Origin: JAIPGX01 sp041650475
GTDB lineage: Bacteria; Babelota; Babeliae; Babelales; UASB340
Length of the DNA stretch: 64,000 nt
Direction: 5' to 3'
NCBI GenBank assembly: GCA_041650475.1
Contig: JBAZLD010000005.1
Span: forward strand, 1 to 64,000
Part shown: piece after piece, positions 36,134-44,747 of the stretch
How the letters are laid out: every line of letters begins with the position of its first letter
Numbering within the stretch: position 1 is the stretch's first letter
Made by a program: the position numbers and the translations under genes
The notes under the pieces: model-generated
What the model was told of the DNA's origin: nothing
The model's input: the letters and a program-made list of their open reading frames with translations, nothing else
Databases searched by the model: none

Positions 36134-39100
36134 ATGAAAAAAATATTTTTATTTTTTTTATTTTATTTTGCTTTGCTCGGCGCAAGAGACGAGATGGGAA
36201 GATGGTGCCTACTTGAAACATTAACAAATGAGAACCCCACCTATCCTATGAAGATGGATATACGGTGGAACGAGCTAGAAGATATAACCCAATCTTATGG
36301 ATGGCGCTGGGGTGATCCATGGCCAAAAATATCTGGTGGCGATTTTATTCATGTGGGCCAGACAATTACAATTAAACCTAATGAATCATTAAATCTCCAA
36401 AATACCGTAATACCTCAAGTAGGCTCCAAAGGTCATCTTAGTGAAAAACGAATTCAACTTAAAGGCATTGGTGAACAAACAACAGAAGAGGGAGGACCAG
36501 AATATTTTGAAATTTCACCAGGCAAATTATTAAAATTAGACAGCTTACGAGGCAAGGCTTTTGCCTGGTTTGTACAGCCAATTTCAAATAGAGCCATCGC
36601 TTTTTGGGGACAAACTGAAGGAAAACTTGTAATAGCAATTGGGTCCAAAATGGGACCCAATTATTTAATTAAAATAATTTTAGGCCAAAAAAAATCAAAA
36701 ATTATTACAAAAGAAGAAGAAGAGGCTGAACAAGCAATAACAGATAATAACGAAGCATTAATAAAATATGGTGATAAAGTTATAATACAAAATATTAAAA
36801 CAGGAAAAATTTTAAGTTTTAATCCCAATAAAAACTTAATTGAAAGCAGTACATATTCAGCAAATTTAGAAAAATTACCTAAAAACAAAGTTTGGGAAAT
36901 AAATCAGACCTATAAACCATATAAACAAGAAAAATCAGAAGATGATTTTTTAGAAAATGGCGAAACAATCGCCCTTTTTACAAACGACAAATATCTTAGC
37001 GGCAGATTTGGTGGTGCTATAACTTTGGAACCTAAAACTTTAGCTTGGGAAAAATGGACAATACAAAAAATAGATTCATCAGATTCTCGTATAAAAAATG
37101 GAGATGAAATAATGCTTCTTTCTGCCCACGAAGCTTCATACTTAGTTTTAAATTCAAATGGGATCGCTGAAAATAGATGGCCAATGCACAATGATAATAA
37201 TATTTGGAAAATAAGACTTGTAAAAACTCCCGAACAAAAAATTTACAAATCAAAATACCCACAAATCACTAAAGAAGAAAATTCTAAAGCAATGGCAACT
37301 ACTGGTTTTGATGGAGTCTATTGGATAAGCATAATTGATAATTATGTATTTGTTGGTTCTGGATACAAGCCAGGAGAAAATTTATTTTTATTCAGAATTT
37401 TACCTAAAAAATTTGCCGGTCAAATGAATTATATAGGATTTGGATGCAGAAATAAGCCGGCTTTATATTCAAACATTTTATTGTCAGAACCTATAAATAA
37501 AATAATTCCAGAAGGCGAATATGCTTCATTACCACCTATAGCGTTAACCGATAATTTTAAAATTCTTAAAGCACCATTAAGAATCCCTACAAAAGGCTCT
37601 ATCTCCTTTGATGTAAAATCGCAAGGATCTATATCTGTAGGTTTTTTTAAAACCACAAATCCAGAGGATATAGAATACAAAATAGTAATAGGCAAAGACA
37701 ACAACACAAGTATTGCAATTTATGATAAAAATGATGAAAAAACATACTTATTCAAAAATTATCCTATTGAAAATGACATTTTATCATATAATAATTTTGA
37801 TAATTTTATAGTCAGTATAAATGATGGATTAATTACTGTATTTAAAAACGATGATCTACTTTTAGCCTGGCAAGATCCGCATCCAGCACAAAGTTATAAA
37901 TATGTTGGATTAAGCTCAACGGATGACCAAGCAAAAATAAGAAAAATAAGAATTTTAGATCCTGTTGAAATAGAAGCACAAAGAACAGAAAGAGCGTATA
38001 GAGAAAAAGCTAAAGATTACCAGTCACAAGACACTGTTCAATTAAAACTTGTAGCACCATACACGTATTGGTTAAGACAATCAGGTTTTAATTTAGAAAT
38101 TGAAGACCCTGTATATAAAAATAAAACATGGAAATTATCCCCTCCATTAGAAAAAATGGGAGAACACGCTTTTAAAGTAACAATTTCAAAATCTGGAAAG
38201 CCAGACATACAATATATGCGAGAAGCAGCTGGACATCCTTTGGAAAAAATATTAAATATAGGGGCTAACGTCCTTGGAAACACTGGAACTGCATTAGCCA
38301 ATATACCTAACCCAAAAGTGCAAGCGGCAGGACTTATTACAGGTGTTGTTGGAGGAACATTAGAAAGTATTACTAAAGCTATTTTTGCTCCAATCAAGGG
38401 AATTTACACAGAAGAAGCAAGAATCGCTCAAGCAGAAAGTTATGAATCTTCAACGGTTGTTAAAAATACTCAAGAAATAAAAAAAATACTTGAAGAATTT
38501 GATAAAATTAGAGATATCCGATCTGAAACAGAATTAGAATATGGAATTGAATGGCACCATGAAATTTTAGATAAAATTATTAATCCTGATAATGCAACGT
38601 CAGATATAAAACAAAAAATTTTAAGAAATTTAGATACTTTAAAAAGCAAAGTAAATAAAATTTTAATTATAAGAACAAATGCAGATGCAGAATTATATAA
38701 TAGTTTTATAAGTTTATTAATAAAAGCATATGATAATCTTTTTTTATTTGATAAAGAACAAAAACAAGATCTATACAATCAAATAAACGAATTAACTGTT
38801 AAATTATTTGATGCATTAAAAACTACAAAATTAGAATTTATCAAACTTCCCCCATGTCACGGAGAATATATTTGGTATCCAGACTCATTTAAAACTCCTG
38901 ATAAGGGAACAGTTTTTTTTAAAGCATCAGGTGATGATAATATAATATTAGGATTTTCTGACAAAAAAACTCAAGTTCGATATTTAGGGCGATCAAAAGA
39001 AATATACCAAATTATAATTGGTGGTTGGCAAAATAAAATAACTGCAATTTGCGCAGATTCTGACGCTTGGGCCATAGTAAACCATATATCAAGCAAAAAA

Positions 39101-39532
39101 AACCCTACCGCCATGGCACCTTTTACAGATTTTAGACAATATTGGATAAGTATAAATAATGGACACATAGTTTTTGGAATTATAGAAAATAATAAAGTAG
39201 AAAAAATATTAGAGTGGCAAGATCCATATCCGCGAACAAGATTTAGATACGTGGGCTTTAGTAATTGGAACCATCCAATCAGATTAAAAGATATAATATT
39301 AAAAGACATAGCTTTTAATGACCCAGATTTTATAAACGTAGCTGAAGAAATAGCAAGAACATCAAAAACAGAAATATCTAAAAAACCTAGAAGCGTTAGA
39401 AGACCGGTTGAAGTTGAAGAAAAAATTGAAGAAGAAAGTGACATACGTACTAAACAGAAAGAGCCAAAAGTAAAAACACAAGTCAAAACTAAAAAAATTT
39501 TAAGAAGAGAAAAACCTAAAGAAATCGAATAA
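36134..39532 (+). CDS. Giant exported paralogue with the same trefoil-like and Methyltransf_FA-like layout
   Basis: 1132 aa. GGAG at the end of the upstream gene is its SD, so translation is coupled. Short signal peptide about 1-17 (MKKIFLFFLFYFALLGA). Trefoil-like region about 210-363 (YGDKVIIQNIKTGKIL.., TIALFTNDKYLSGRFG.., GDEIMLLSAHEASYLVLNSNG..WKIRLV); Methyltransf_FA-like modules about 386-454, 471-609 and 908-1056, the last the clearest (YQIIIGGWQNKITAI, FRQYWISINNGHIVFGI, WQDPYPRTRFRYVGFSNWNHPI). Helical Gly/Ala middle part 680-760 and a basic C-terminal tail (KPRSVRRPVEVEEK.., KTKKILRREKPKEIE). Same order of parts as the preceding gene despite clear divergence, so an old duplication. 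Likely exported carbohydrate- or lipid-binding protein (inference). Confidence 0.8.
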   Translation: MKKIFLFFLFYFALLGARDEMGRWCLLETLTNENPTYPMKMDIRWNELEDITQSYGWRWGDPWPKISGGDFIHVGQTITIKPNESLNLQNTVIPQVGSKGHLSEKRIQLKGIGEQTTEEGGPEYFEISPGKLLKLDSLRGKAFAWFVQPISNRAIAFWGQTEGKLVIAIGSKMGPNYLIKIILGQKKSKIITKEEEEAEQAITDNNEALIKYGDKVIIQNIKTGKILSFNPNKNLIESSTYSANLEKLPKNKVWEINQTYKPYKQEKSEDDFLENGETIALFTNDKYLSGRFGGAITLEPKTLAWEKWTIQKIDSSDSRIKNGDEIMLLSAHEASYLVLNSNGIAENRWPMHNDNNIWKIRLVKTPEQKIYKSKYPQITKEENSKAMATTGFDGVYWISIIDNYVFVGSGYKPGENLFLFRILPKKFAGQMNYIGFGCRNKPALYSNILLSEPINKIIPEGEYASLPPIALTDNFKILKAPLRIPTKGSISFDVKSQGSISVGFFKTTNPEDIEYKIVIGKDNNTSIAIYDKNDEKTYLFKNYPIENDILSYNNFDNFIVSINDGLITVFKNDDLLLAWQDPHPAQSYKYVGLSSTDDQAKIRKIRILDPVEIEAQRTERAYREKAKDYQSQDTVQLKLVAPYTYWLRQSGFNLEIEDPVYKNKTWKLSPPLEKMGEHAFKVTISKSGKPDIQYMREAAGHPLEKILNIGANVLGNTGTALANIPNPKVQAAGLITGVVGGTLESITKAIFAPIKGIYTEEARIAQAESYESSTVVKNTQEIKKILEEFDKIRDIRSETELEYGIEWHHEILDKIINPDNATSDIKQKILRNLDTLKSKVNKILIIRTNADAELYNSFISLLIKAYDNLFLFDKEQKQDLYNQINELTVKLFDALKTTKLEFIKLPPCHGEYIWYPDSFKTPDKGTVFFKASGDDNIILGFSDKKTQVRYLGRSKEIYQIIIGGWQNKITAICADSDAWAIVNHISSKKNPTAMAPFTDFRQYWISINNGHIVFGIIENNKVEKILEWQDPYPRTRFRYVGFSNWNHPIRLKDIILKDIAFNDPDFINVAEEIARTSKTEISKKPRSVRRPVEVEEKIEEESDIRTKQKEPKVKTQVKTKKILRREKPKEIE

Positions 39533-39551
39533 TTTTAGAAGGGAGAGTTTT

Positions 39552-40670
39552 ATGAGAAGAAAAATAATAATTTTTATGGGAGCAATAATTTATTTTGCTT
39601 TTATAAGCAATTTTTTATATAGCGAACAAACAAAAGAAGAACAAAAAATAGAAAAAGAGCCTACAAAAGTCCCTCTTAAACAAACTTATCCTATAAAACC
39701 TGCACCCCCCTTGCCTCCAAAAAGAAAACCGATTCCACCAGCTCCTTCAAAATGGCTTCCACCAGAACGGCCTAAACCTTTATCTGAAGAACAAATAAAA
39801 AAACTCAAAAATATAAGAGAACTTAGAGAGCTTGAAAAAAAACTAAAAGGTATCCCTGAAGAAGTAAAGAAAAAACTTGAGGCCCAAAAACCTGGAAGAT
39901 TTGAAAAATTAAAAGAACGATTTGAATTAGCAAAAGTCAAAGCTGGAGCTCAATTATCAGAAATATCTCAAGATGTAAAAAAAACTGTAAAATCTATTGT
40001 AGAGGATTTCAAAAAAGCTAAAGAAGAACGCTTTGGTTTAAAACGCAAACCCAAATTAGAAAAAATAGGCGAACCTACTGAAGTAAAAATTAAAAAATAT
40101 TCAAAAGAAGAATTTGAAAAAGAATTTAGTCCAAAACCTAAAGCTATAAAAATTGGTGAGCCAACCGAAGTAAAAAAGGGAATAGGTTTTGAAGAATTAA
40201 GCAAAAAAAGACGCAAAGAACAAGAAGAAAAATTTTTAGAACATAAAATTTTAGAAGAATTGAAAAAAGAAGAGCAAGCTGCAAGTATACAAAAAAGAGA
40301 AACTCCGCCACCACTCCCACAAAAACCTCAACAAATAAGAGAACAAAGAGCATTGGAACATTTTTTAAGACAAGCACCTCCTGTAAGACCTGCACCGCTT
40401 CCACCTCAAGAAGAAGCAGAAGAATCTGGGTATCAACCAGAAGAACAAGCTCCATACACAAGTCCTGTAGTTCGCGAAGATTACGAACAACCTATAACTA
40501 CACCTGTAACAACAATAGCCGAACCCACTCAGGAACCTGTTCAAGCTCCAAAATTCTTGGAAAAATTACCAGAAAAGGTAGTTCCTGCACAAAAAAAACT
40601 TCCAAGCCGTTTTAGAGGGTATCAAAGAGTAACCTCACCTGAACAATCTACAACAGTTCCAGAAGCATAA
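39552..40670 (+). CDS. Exported Pro/Lys-rich protein with SH3-ligand-like motifs
   Basis: 372 aa; GAAGGGAGAG precedes ATG 39552. Signal peptide about 1-25 (RRKIIIFMGAIIYFAFISNFLYS). The mature part begins with a proline-rich stretch about 48-76 (APPLPPKRKPIPPAPSKW) that contains PPLPPKR, a class II SH3-ligand pattern (PxxPx+); more PxxP follows in TPPPLPQKPQ and APPVRPAPLPP. The middle is highly charged helix with two copies of IGEPTEVK (coded at about 40065 and 40150). The C-terminal third is Pro/Gln/Thr-rich. No enzyme domain. Fourth-system context: between the giant exported paralogue and another exported protein, all same strand. Confidence 0.75.
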   Translation: MRRKIIIFMGAIIYFAFISNFLYSEQTKEEQKIEKEPTKVPLKQTYPIKPAPPLPPKRKPIPPAPSKWLPPERPKPLSEEQIKKLKNIRELRELEKKLKGIPEEVKKKLEAQKPGRFEKLKERFELAKVKAGAQLSEISQDVKKTVKSIVEDFKKAKEERFGLKRKPKLEKIGEPTEVKIKKYSKEEFEKEFSPKPKAIKIGEPTEVKKGIGFEELSKKRRKEQEEKFLEHKILEELKKEEQAASIQKRETPPPLPQKPQQIREQRALEHFLRQAPPVRPAPLPPQEEAEESGYQPEEQAPYTSPVVREDYEQPITTPVTTIAEPTQEPVQAPKFLEKLPEKVVPAQKKLPSRFRGYQRVTSPEQSTTVPEA

Positions 40671-40699
40671 AAATTATTTTTTTAAAAAAGGGTAAAACT

Positions 40700-41812
40700 A
40701 TGAAAAATATAAAAATTTTTAGCTTTATATTATTAAGCAGCATATTTTATGCAAATTCTAATTTGCAAGCAGGGTTATTAGATAGATTTAAAGCATGGAG
40801 AGGCAAAAAAGCAGAGGAAAGTTCTACAAAAGCAAAAATCATAGCAGAAAGACTAGGGCGTAAAGCAGCAATGACTACAGATCCTAAAAAAAGTGAAAAA
40901 CTCTTTAAAAAAGCACAAGGAGAATTCGAAAAGCAAAAAAAATATCAAGAAAAAGCTATAAAATTGGGTCGAGAATTTATCTCAGAAGAAATATTGCCAT
41001 CGGTTCCAACTCAAGAAGAAATTCAAAAGAAATATCAAAGAACATCTATAGCTTTGCAACAAAAGCCAAAAGTTGAAAAACATTGGTGGCAAAAATTTCA
41101 TCCTATTAAAACTTTCAAAAAATGGAATACTGAACGAAAGAAGGTAAATCAAGAAACACAAGAAAGAATGGGAGAAAGAAAAGAAGGTGTAAAAAAAGAA
41201 AAAGTTGCACAAGTAAAAGAATTAGCAAAAACCATTTTGGGACAAGAGATAAAAGGTTCTTTTTATGCAAAAGAAAAAGATATTTTAAATAAACAAATAT
41301 CTAAAAGCAGAGAAGCAATGATTGAAGCCGCAAAAGCAAATGATGCCGAAAAATTTGAAGCCACACAAAAAGAATATTTAAAATTTTTTGATCAAGGACG
41401 AAGAATGTCTATTCGGGATAGAGCACAAAGCACAATCGAAGGTATCCAGAAGGGAGAATATAAAAAACCTATCTCTGATATAAAACAAGGTTTTAAAGAA
41501 GATATTTTAGTTACACAAGAACAGATAAAAGAAGAAAAAGAAAAAATACAACAGCTTTGGAAAAATATTGAAAAAAAACAACCACAAGTAGGTGAGCCTG
41601 AGGGATTTAAAACAGAAATTAGTATTAAAGAACAAGAAGTCCAAAAACCTGCAGCTCAAATTCCAAGAAAAAAAACACCTGGACAACCACCGGTTGCACC
41701 TAAAAAAAGTTTAAAAGAAGAATTAACTGAACAAAGAAGAAGTTTGAGAGTAGTTAAACCTATAGAACCAAAAGAAATTCAAGAACAGGAAGCGGCAGCA
41801 CCTGCTGCATAA
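40700..41812 (+). CDS. Exported Lys/Gln-rich helical protein, 'WW-K/R' type
   Basis: 370 aa; AAAAAAGGG 7-8 nt before ATG 40700. Signal peptide about 1-26 (MKNIKIFSFILLSSIFYANSNLQA). Charged helical body with HWWQKFHPIKTFKKWNTERKKVNQ near 131-155, recalling the WW-basic block of the proteins at 7397 and 7933 and ISTIKTFINKKR of the latter. Near the C-terminus QVGEPEGFKTEI is a weak form of the GEP motif, then Pro/Lys-rich APKKSLKEEL and an Ala tail. Last gene of the + strand exported-protein run; a long hairpin follows. Function unknown. Confidence 0.75.
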   Translation: MKNIKIFSFILLSSIFYANSNLQAGLLDRFKAWRGKKAEESSTKAKIIAERLGRKAAMTTDPKKSEKLFKKAQGEFEKQKKYQEKAIKLGREFISEEILPSVPTQEEIQKKYQRTSIALQQKPKVEKHWWQKFHPIKTFKKWNTERKKVNQETQERMGERKEGVKKEKVAQVKELAKTILGQEIKGSFYAKEKDILNKQISKSREAMIEAAKANDAEKFEATQKEYLKFFDQGRRMSIRDRAQSTIEGIQKGEYKKPISDIKQGFKEDILVTQEQIKEEKEKIQQLWKNIEKKQPQVGEPEGFKTEISIKEQEVQKPAAQIPRKKTPGQPPVAPKKSLKEELTEQRRSLRVVKPIEPKEIQEQEAAAPAA

Positions 41813-41830
41813 AAGTTATTTTGAAAGTAA

Positions 41831-41881
41831 AAAATTTGGACATTACGTATCGTAAATTTTGACACGTAATGTCCAAATTTT
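41831..41881. terminator. Long hairpin between convergent genes
   Basis: Perfect 18-bp inverted repeat (AAAATTTGGACATTACGT / ACGTAATGTCCAAAATTTT-type arms) with a 15-nt loop, between the stops at 41812 and 41923. A- and T-rich edges allow termination in both directions, although the T-run is broken. Confidence 0.7.
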
Positions 41882-41922
41882 CAAGATTTAGAAATATTTG
41901 TTATTTTCTAAAGGTTATTAAC

Positions 41923-42981
41923 TTATTCTGCGCGCATTCTGCCGAATTTTTCCCTTCCTGTTGTCTCCCTGAGGTCTGCATATCTTGAGCTACTACGTAA
42001 TCTTTCAGGTGACGGTCTATCAGTAGTTCTACGTCCTACCTGAGATTCAACCTCTTTAGATAAGATTTCTTTAGCATCGGTTAAGTATTGTAATGCAAGA
42101 TCTATTTCTTCAGCAATATCAACATTTCTGGGATTCAATATATCTTCTACCTCTAATAAATTTTTCATAATACTTTTTATTTTTTCAGCTTCTATTGCAT
42201 AAGAATCTGGTCTTTGACCTCTTAATTTTTCGGTTTCATACGAATCAATGTCTTTTATAAGGTTTTGTACTATTTTTAATGATTTATTCATAGCAAGACG
42301 AGTAGTTACTTCTCCTTCCATTAATATACCATATGCTTTTTTTAAATTATCTATTATATATCCAGCATCATCTTTTTGTATGTAAATTACTTCTGGAATC
42401 TTAGTCTCCTCAATTTCAACTCTTCTAGTACCAGGAATTGTTCTTGTTGGTTCTCTTCTTGGTGTCCTATATTCATATTCATCTTCCTCTTCTTCGCCAG
42501 GTTTTGGTTTCAAACCAAGTTCTTTTCTTGTTTGTTTTTGGCCCTCTTTAATTTTATATCTTAAAGCTTTCTGGCCTGCTTTTATTTGTTCCTGTAAAGC
42601 CTCTCGTCCTATATCAGCAAAACCTTTTGTAGTTTGAATAGCAGCTTTAGCTATCTCTTCAGCTATAGCACTTTTCGCAAATTGTCCTAACCCCTCTTTT
42701 ACCCTTTGTCCAGTTGTTTTTGTTCCTTTTGGTGATTGGTATTGAGTTGTAGTAACAGTAGGTTCTTCGTAAGCTTTAGGTTCTTCGTATACCCTTGGAT
42801 CGTCATATTGAGTTGTAACTGGTTGCGAATATTGAGTTTGAGTTGTTGGTGCAGCATATGTTGTTGTAGGTGCAGCCTTTGTTGTTGTAAGTACCTTTTT
42901 TTTAATTACTGCCAAAACTTGGCTGCTATTTGCAAAAAAACATGCAAATATAAATAAACTTAAAAACCTTAAGTTTTTCAT
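41923..42981 (-). CDS. Exported Thr/Pro/Tyr-rich protein with helical C-terminus
   Basis: 352 aa; AAAGGGGG precedes ATG 42981. Signal peptide about 1-24 (MKNLRFLSLFIFACFFANSSQVLA). Residues 25-95 are Thr/Pro/Gln/Tyr-rich with short repeats (TTTKAAPTTTYAAPTTQTQY; YEEPKAYEEPTV). The middle is Ala/Lys-rich amphipathic helix (KEGLGQFAKSAIAEEIAKAAIQ..), then a charged hinge, and a helical bundle-like region 205-325 (DAGYIIDNLKKAYGILMEGEVTTRLAMNK..). The end is Arg/Ser-rich. No family recognised. The repeated Tyr-containing blocks could be phosphorylated by a host (speculative). Confidence 0.72.
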   Translation of the reverse strand: MKNLRFLSLFIFACFFANSSQVLAVIKKKVLTTTKAAPTTTYAAPTTQTQYSQPVTTQYDDPRVYEEPKAYEEPTVTTTQYQSPKGTKTTGQRVKEGLGQFAKSAIAEEIAKAAIQTTKGFADIGREALQEQIKAGQKALRYKIKEGQKQTRKELGLKPKPGEEEEDEYEYRTPRREPTRTIPGTRRVEIEETKIPEVIYIQKDDAGYIIDNLKKAYGILMEGEVTTRLAMNKSLKIVQNLIKDIDSYETEKLRGQRPDSYAIEAEKIKSIMKNLLEVEDILNPRNVDIAEEIDLALQYLTDAKEILSKEVESQVGRRTTDRPSPERLRSSSRYADLRETTGREKFGRMRAE

Positions 42982-43111
42982 AAAATCCCCCTTTCTAAAT
43001 AGAGATTAAAAAAATTAAACACAAAATTATAAAACTATTACAATTTCATAATAATAAAATTAATTTTCTATTTGCAATAGTTTGATGAAAAAATAAGAAT
43101 TTTGAAATTTA

Positions 43112-43231
43112 CCCAGGGCACACGCCCTGAGCTAACAGAAGTACCGCAGCACCTCAAAGCTTACGCTTTTGTTGCGCAGCTGACCACCTATTTGCAGCAA
43201 AGCAAATAAAATCAAACTTTGCTTAAGCAAA
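43112..43231 (+). repeat. Left multi-hairpin end of the IS200/RAYT element
   Basis: Contains CAGGGC-ACAC-GCCCTG (43114-43129), AGCTAAC, AAAGC-TTAC-GCTTT (43156-43169), AGCTGAC, ATTTGC/GCAAAT (43190-43207) and TTTGC-TTAA-GCAAA (43218-43231). It lies directly after the transposase stop codon. Confidence 0.7.
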
Positions 43232-43238
43232 AATAAAA

Positions 43239-43694
43239 TTAATTATTAAATCTATTCTTATATCTATACTTAATACTATTTTTTTTAAGCATTAAAACAT
43301 ATTCTTCTTCACAATTCATAATTTCGTGGTGTTTTTCCTGGTTTTGAATATAGTTTTTTATTTGCTCAATCTCTCTTCTTCCAACAGAAAAAATACTGTA
43401 TCCATTTTGCCATCCGAAATTTTTATCAAAGCAATCACGAACGTATTTAGATGAGTTAGACTTGAGACACCTTATAATATCAGGAACATTTTCTCTAAAA
43501 TCCGTTATTTGTAAAAGTATATGTATATGATCTTGAGTACCTCCAATTTCTACTAAATGCCAATCTTTTTTTAAAGTTATTCCGTATATAAAATTATATA
43601 ATTTTTTCTGAAAATCCTTTTTTATTAAATTTTCTTTATCTCTAGTTCCCCAAACAATATGAAAAAATATGTTTATATATGCATGATTAGACAT
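43239..43694 (-). CDS. tnpA: IS200/IS605-type Y1 HUH transposase (RAYT-like)
   Basis: 151 aa; GGGGGAA precedes ATG 43694. HUH motif HIH at 56-58 in GGTQDHIHILLQI and the catalytic tyrosine at 115 in IKNYIQNQEKHH. These single-strand DNA transposases nick and rejoin at sites beside hairpins. No TnpB/IscB partner is present. REP-associated tyrosine transposases (RAYTs) have the same core and usually sit between REP palindromes, as here. The gene appears intact. Confidence 0.92.
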   Translation of the reverse strand: MSNHAYINIFFHIVWGTRDKENLIKKDFQKKLYNFIYGITLKKDWHLVEIGGTQDHIHILLQITDFRENVPDIIRCLKSNSSKYVRDCFDKNFGWQNGYSIFSVGRREIEQIKNYIQNQEKHHEIMNCEEEYVLMLKKNSIKYRYKNRFNN

Positions 43695-43774
43695 TTATTC
43701 CCCCAAAATTAAACATAAATAAAATTATTAAACGCATATTTTAAATAAAAATTTATAATTATCAAAGGATTAAC

Positions 43775-43882
43775 TTTTGCGAAAGCAAAATTTGCTCTTA
43801 GCAAAAATCAGTCAGCTTCGACAAAACAGTGTAACTGTTTGGTGAAGTGGCACTGTCGTTAGCTCAAAGCGTGTGCTTTGGG
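43775..43882 (-). repeat. Right multi-hairpin end of the IS200/RAYT element
   Basis: Reverse complement of the left-end design: CAAAGC-GTGT-GCTTTG (43865-43880), GTTAGCT, AAACAGT-GTA-ACTGTTT (43824-43840), GTCAGCT, TTTGC/GCAAA (43791-43805) and TTTTGC-GAAA-GCAAAA (43775-43790). It lies between the transposase start and the kdsA stop. Confidence 0.7.
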
Positions 43883-43885
43883 CCT

Positions 43886-44740
43886 TCAAGTCATCTCAGG
43901 CATTATTCGATTTTTTATCCAAGAATCCAATTCGATTAAATACTTTAATAAGATTTCTAATTGGCAAAGACGAATAGAATTAGGACCATCTGAAAAGGCT
44001 TGTTCAGGATTATCATGAACTTCTAAAAATAATCCAGCTATACCTTGTACGATGGCAGCAGCTGCCAAGTTAGGGACAAATTTTCTATCCCCTCCAGTCG
44101 AACAACCTTGACCGCCAGGCCTTTGAACAGAATGGGTGGCATCAAATACTATTGGATACCCGAAATTTTCCATAATCGGAAAATTTCGATAATCTACAAC
44201 CAAATTATTATAACCGAACGTATAACCACGTTCGCAAAGCCAGATATTTTGATTTCGCGTACTTTCTATTTTTTCTATTGCAGATTTCATATTTTCAGGT
44301 GCAAGAAATTGCCCTTTTTTAACATGAATAATTTTGCCAGTTTTACCTGCCGCAATTAACAAATCTGTTTGCCGACATAAAAATGCAGGAATTTGTAAAA
44401 CATCTGCAACTTGAGCAATACTCTCAACTTGCCAAGTTTCATGAACATCAGTAACTATTGGAAGCTCAAAATTTTTACGTATTTTTTCAAAAATTTTAAG
44501 ACCTTGTTCAAAACCAACACCACGTTTTCCTGAAATAGAGATTCTGTTTGCTTTATCAAAAGAACTTTTAAATATTAAGTTAAACTTTAACTTTTCAGAT
44601 ATTTTTTTTAGAAATTCGGCCATTTTTAAAGCATGCTCTTCGCTTTCTATGCAACATGGCCCCATAATAAAAAAAATTGGATTTTTATTATCTTTAATAT
44701 TTTTTAAATTATTAATTTTTGCTTCAAGATTTATTGGCAT
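43886..44740 (-). CDS. kdsA: KDO-8-phosphate synthase, probable metal-dependent class
   Basis: 284 aa. Condenses phosphoenolpyruvate with arabinose-5-phosphate to make KDO-8-P for the LPS inner core. Motifs: FFIMGPCCIESEEHA (the Cys in GPC marks the metal-dependent class; E. coli has Asn there), KSSFDKANRIS, IVTDVHE, QIPAFLCRQTDLL, HVKKGQFLAP, FDATHSVQ and LEVHDNPEQAFSDGPNS. The last residues (KNRIMPEMT) run to within a few bases of the mobile-element end, so the natural C-terminus may have been altered slightly. nusB lies 7 bp upstream. Presence implies KDO-containing LPS. Confidence 0.96.
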   Translation of the reverse strand: MPINLEAKINNLKNIKDNKNPIFFIMGPCCIESEEHALKMAEFLKKISEKLKFNLIFKSSFDKANRISISGKRGVGFEQGLKIFEKIRKNFELPIVTDVHETWQVESIAQVADVLQIPAFLCRQTDLLIAAGKTGKIIHVKKGQFLAPENMKSAIEKIESTRNQNIWLCERGYTFGYNNLVVDYRNFPIMENFGYPIVFDATHSVQRPGGQGCSTGGDRKFVPNLAAAAIVQGIAGLFLEVHDNPEQAFSDGPNSIRLCQLEILLKYLIELDSWIKNRIMPEMT

Positions 44741-44747
44741 GATCTAC

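Larger units (their letters stand above)
43112..43882 (-). mobile_element. IS200/RAYT-type element with inverted multi-hairpin ends
   Basis: A single transposase gene (43239-43694) lies between two non-coding ends that are imperfect inverted copies of each other. From outside inward each has: hairpin 1 with an ACAC loop, AGCTAAC, hairpin 2 with a TTAC-type loop, AGCTGAC, hairpin 3 with TTTGC/GCAAA arms, and hairpin 4 with TTTGC/GCAAA arms. Left: 43114-43129, 43130-43136, 43155-43171, 43178-43184, 43190-43207, 43218-43231. Right: 43865-43880, 43858-43864, 43824-43840, 43811-43817, 43790-43806, 43775-43790. Stem sequences differ between ends while pairing is kept. The right edge is 3 bp from the kdsA stop. 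Exact cleavage points are not known. Confidence 0.75.

Noticed and set aside
43105..43240. tRNA- or riboswitch-like RNA in the structured region beside the transposase
   Set aside because: There is no cloverleaf or CCA-type end, and the same hairpin series is found inverted on the other side of the transposase, which explains it as an element end.
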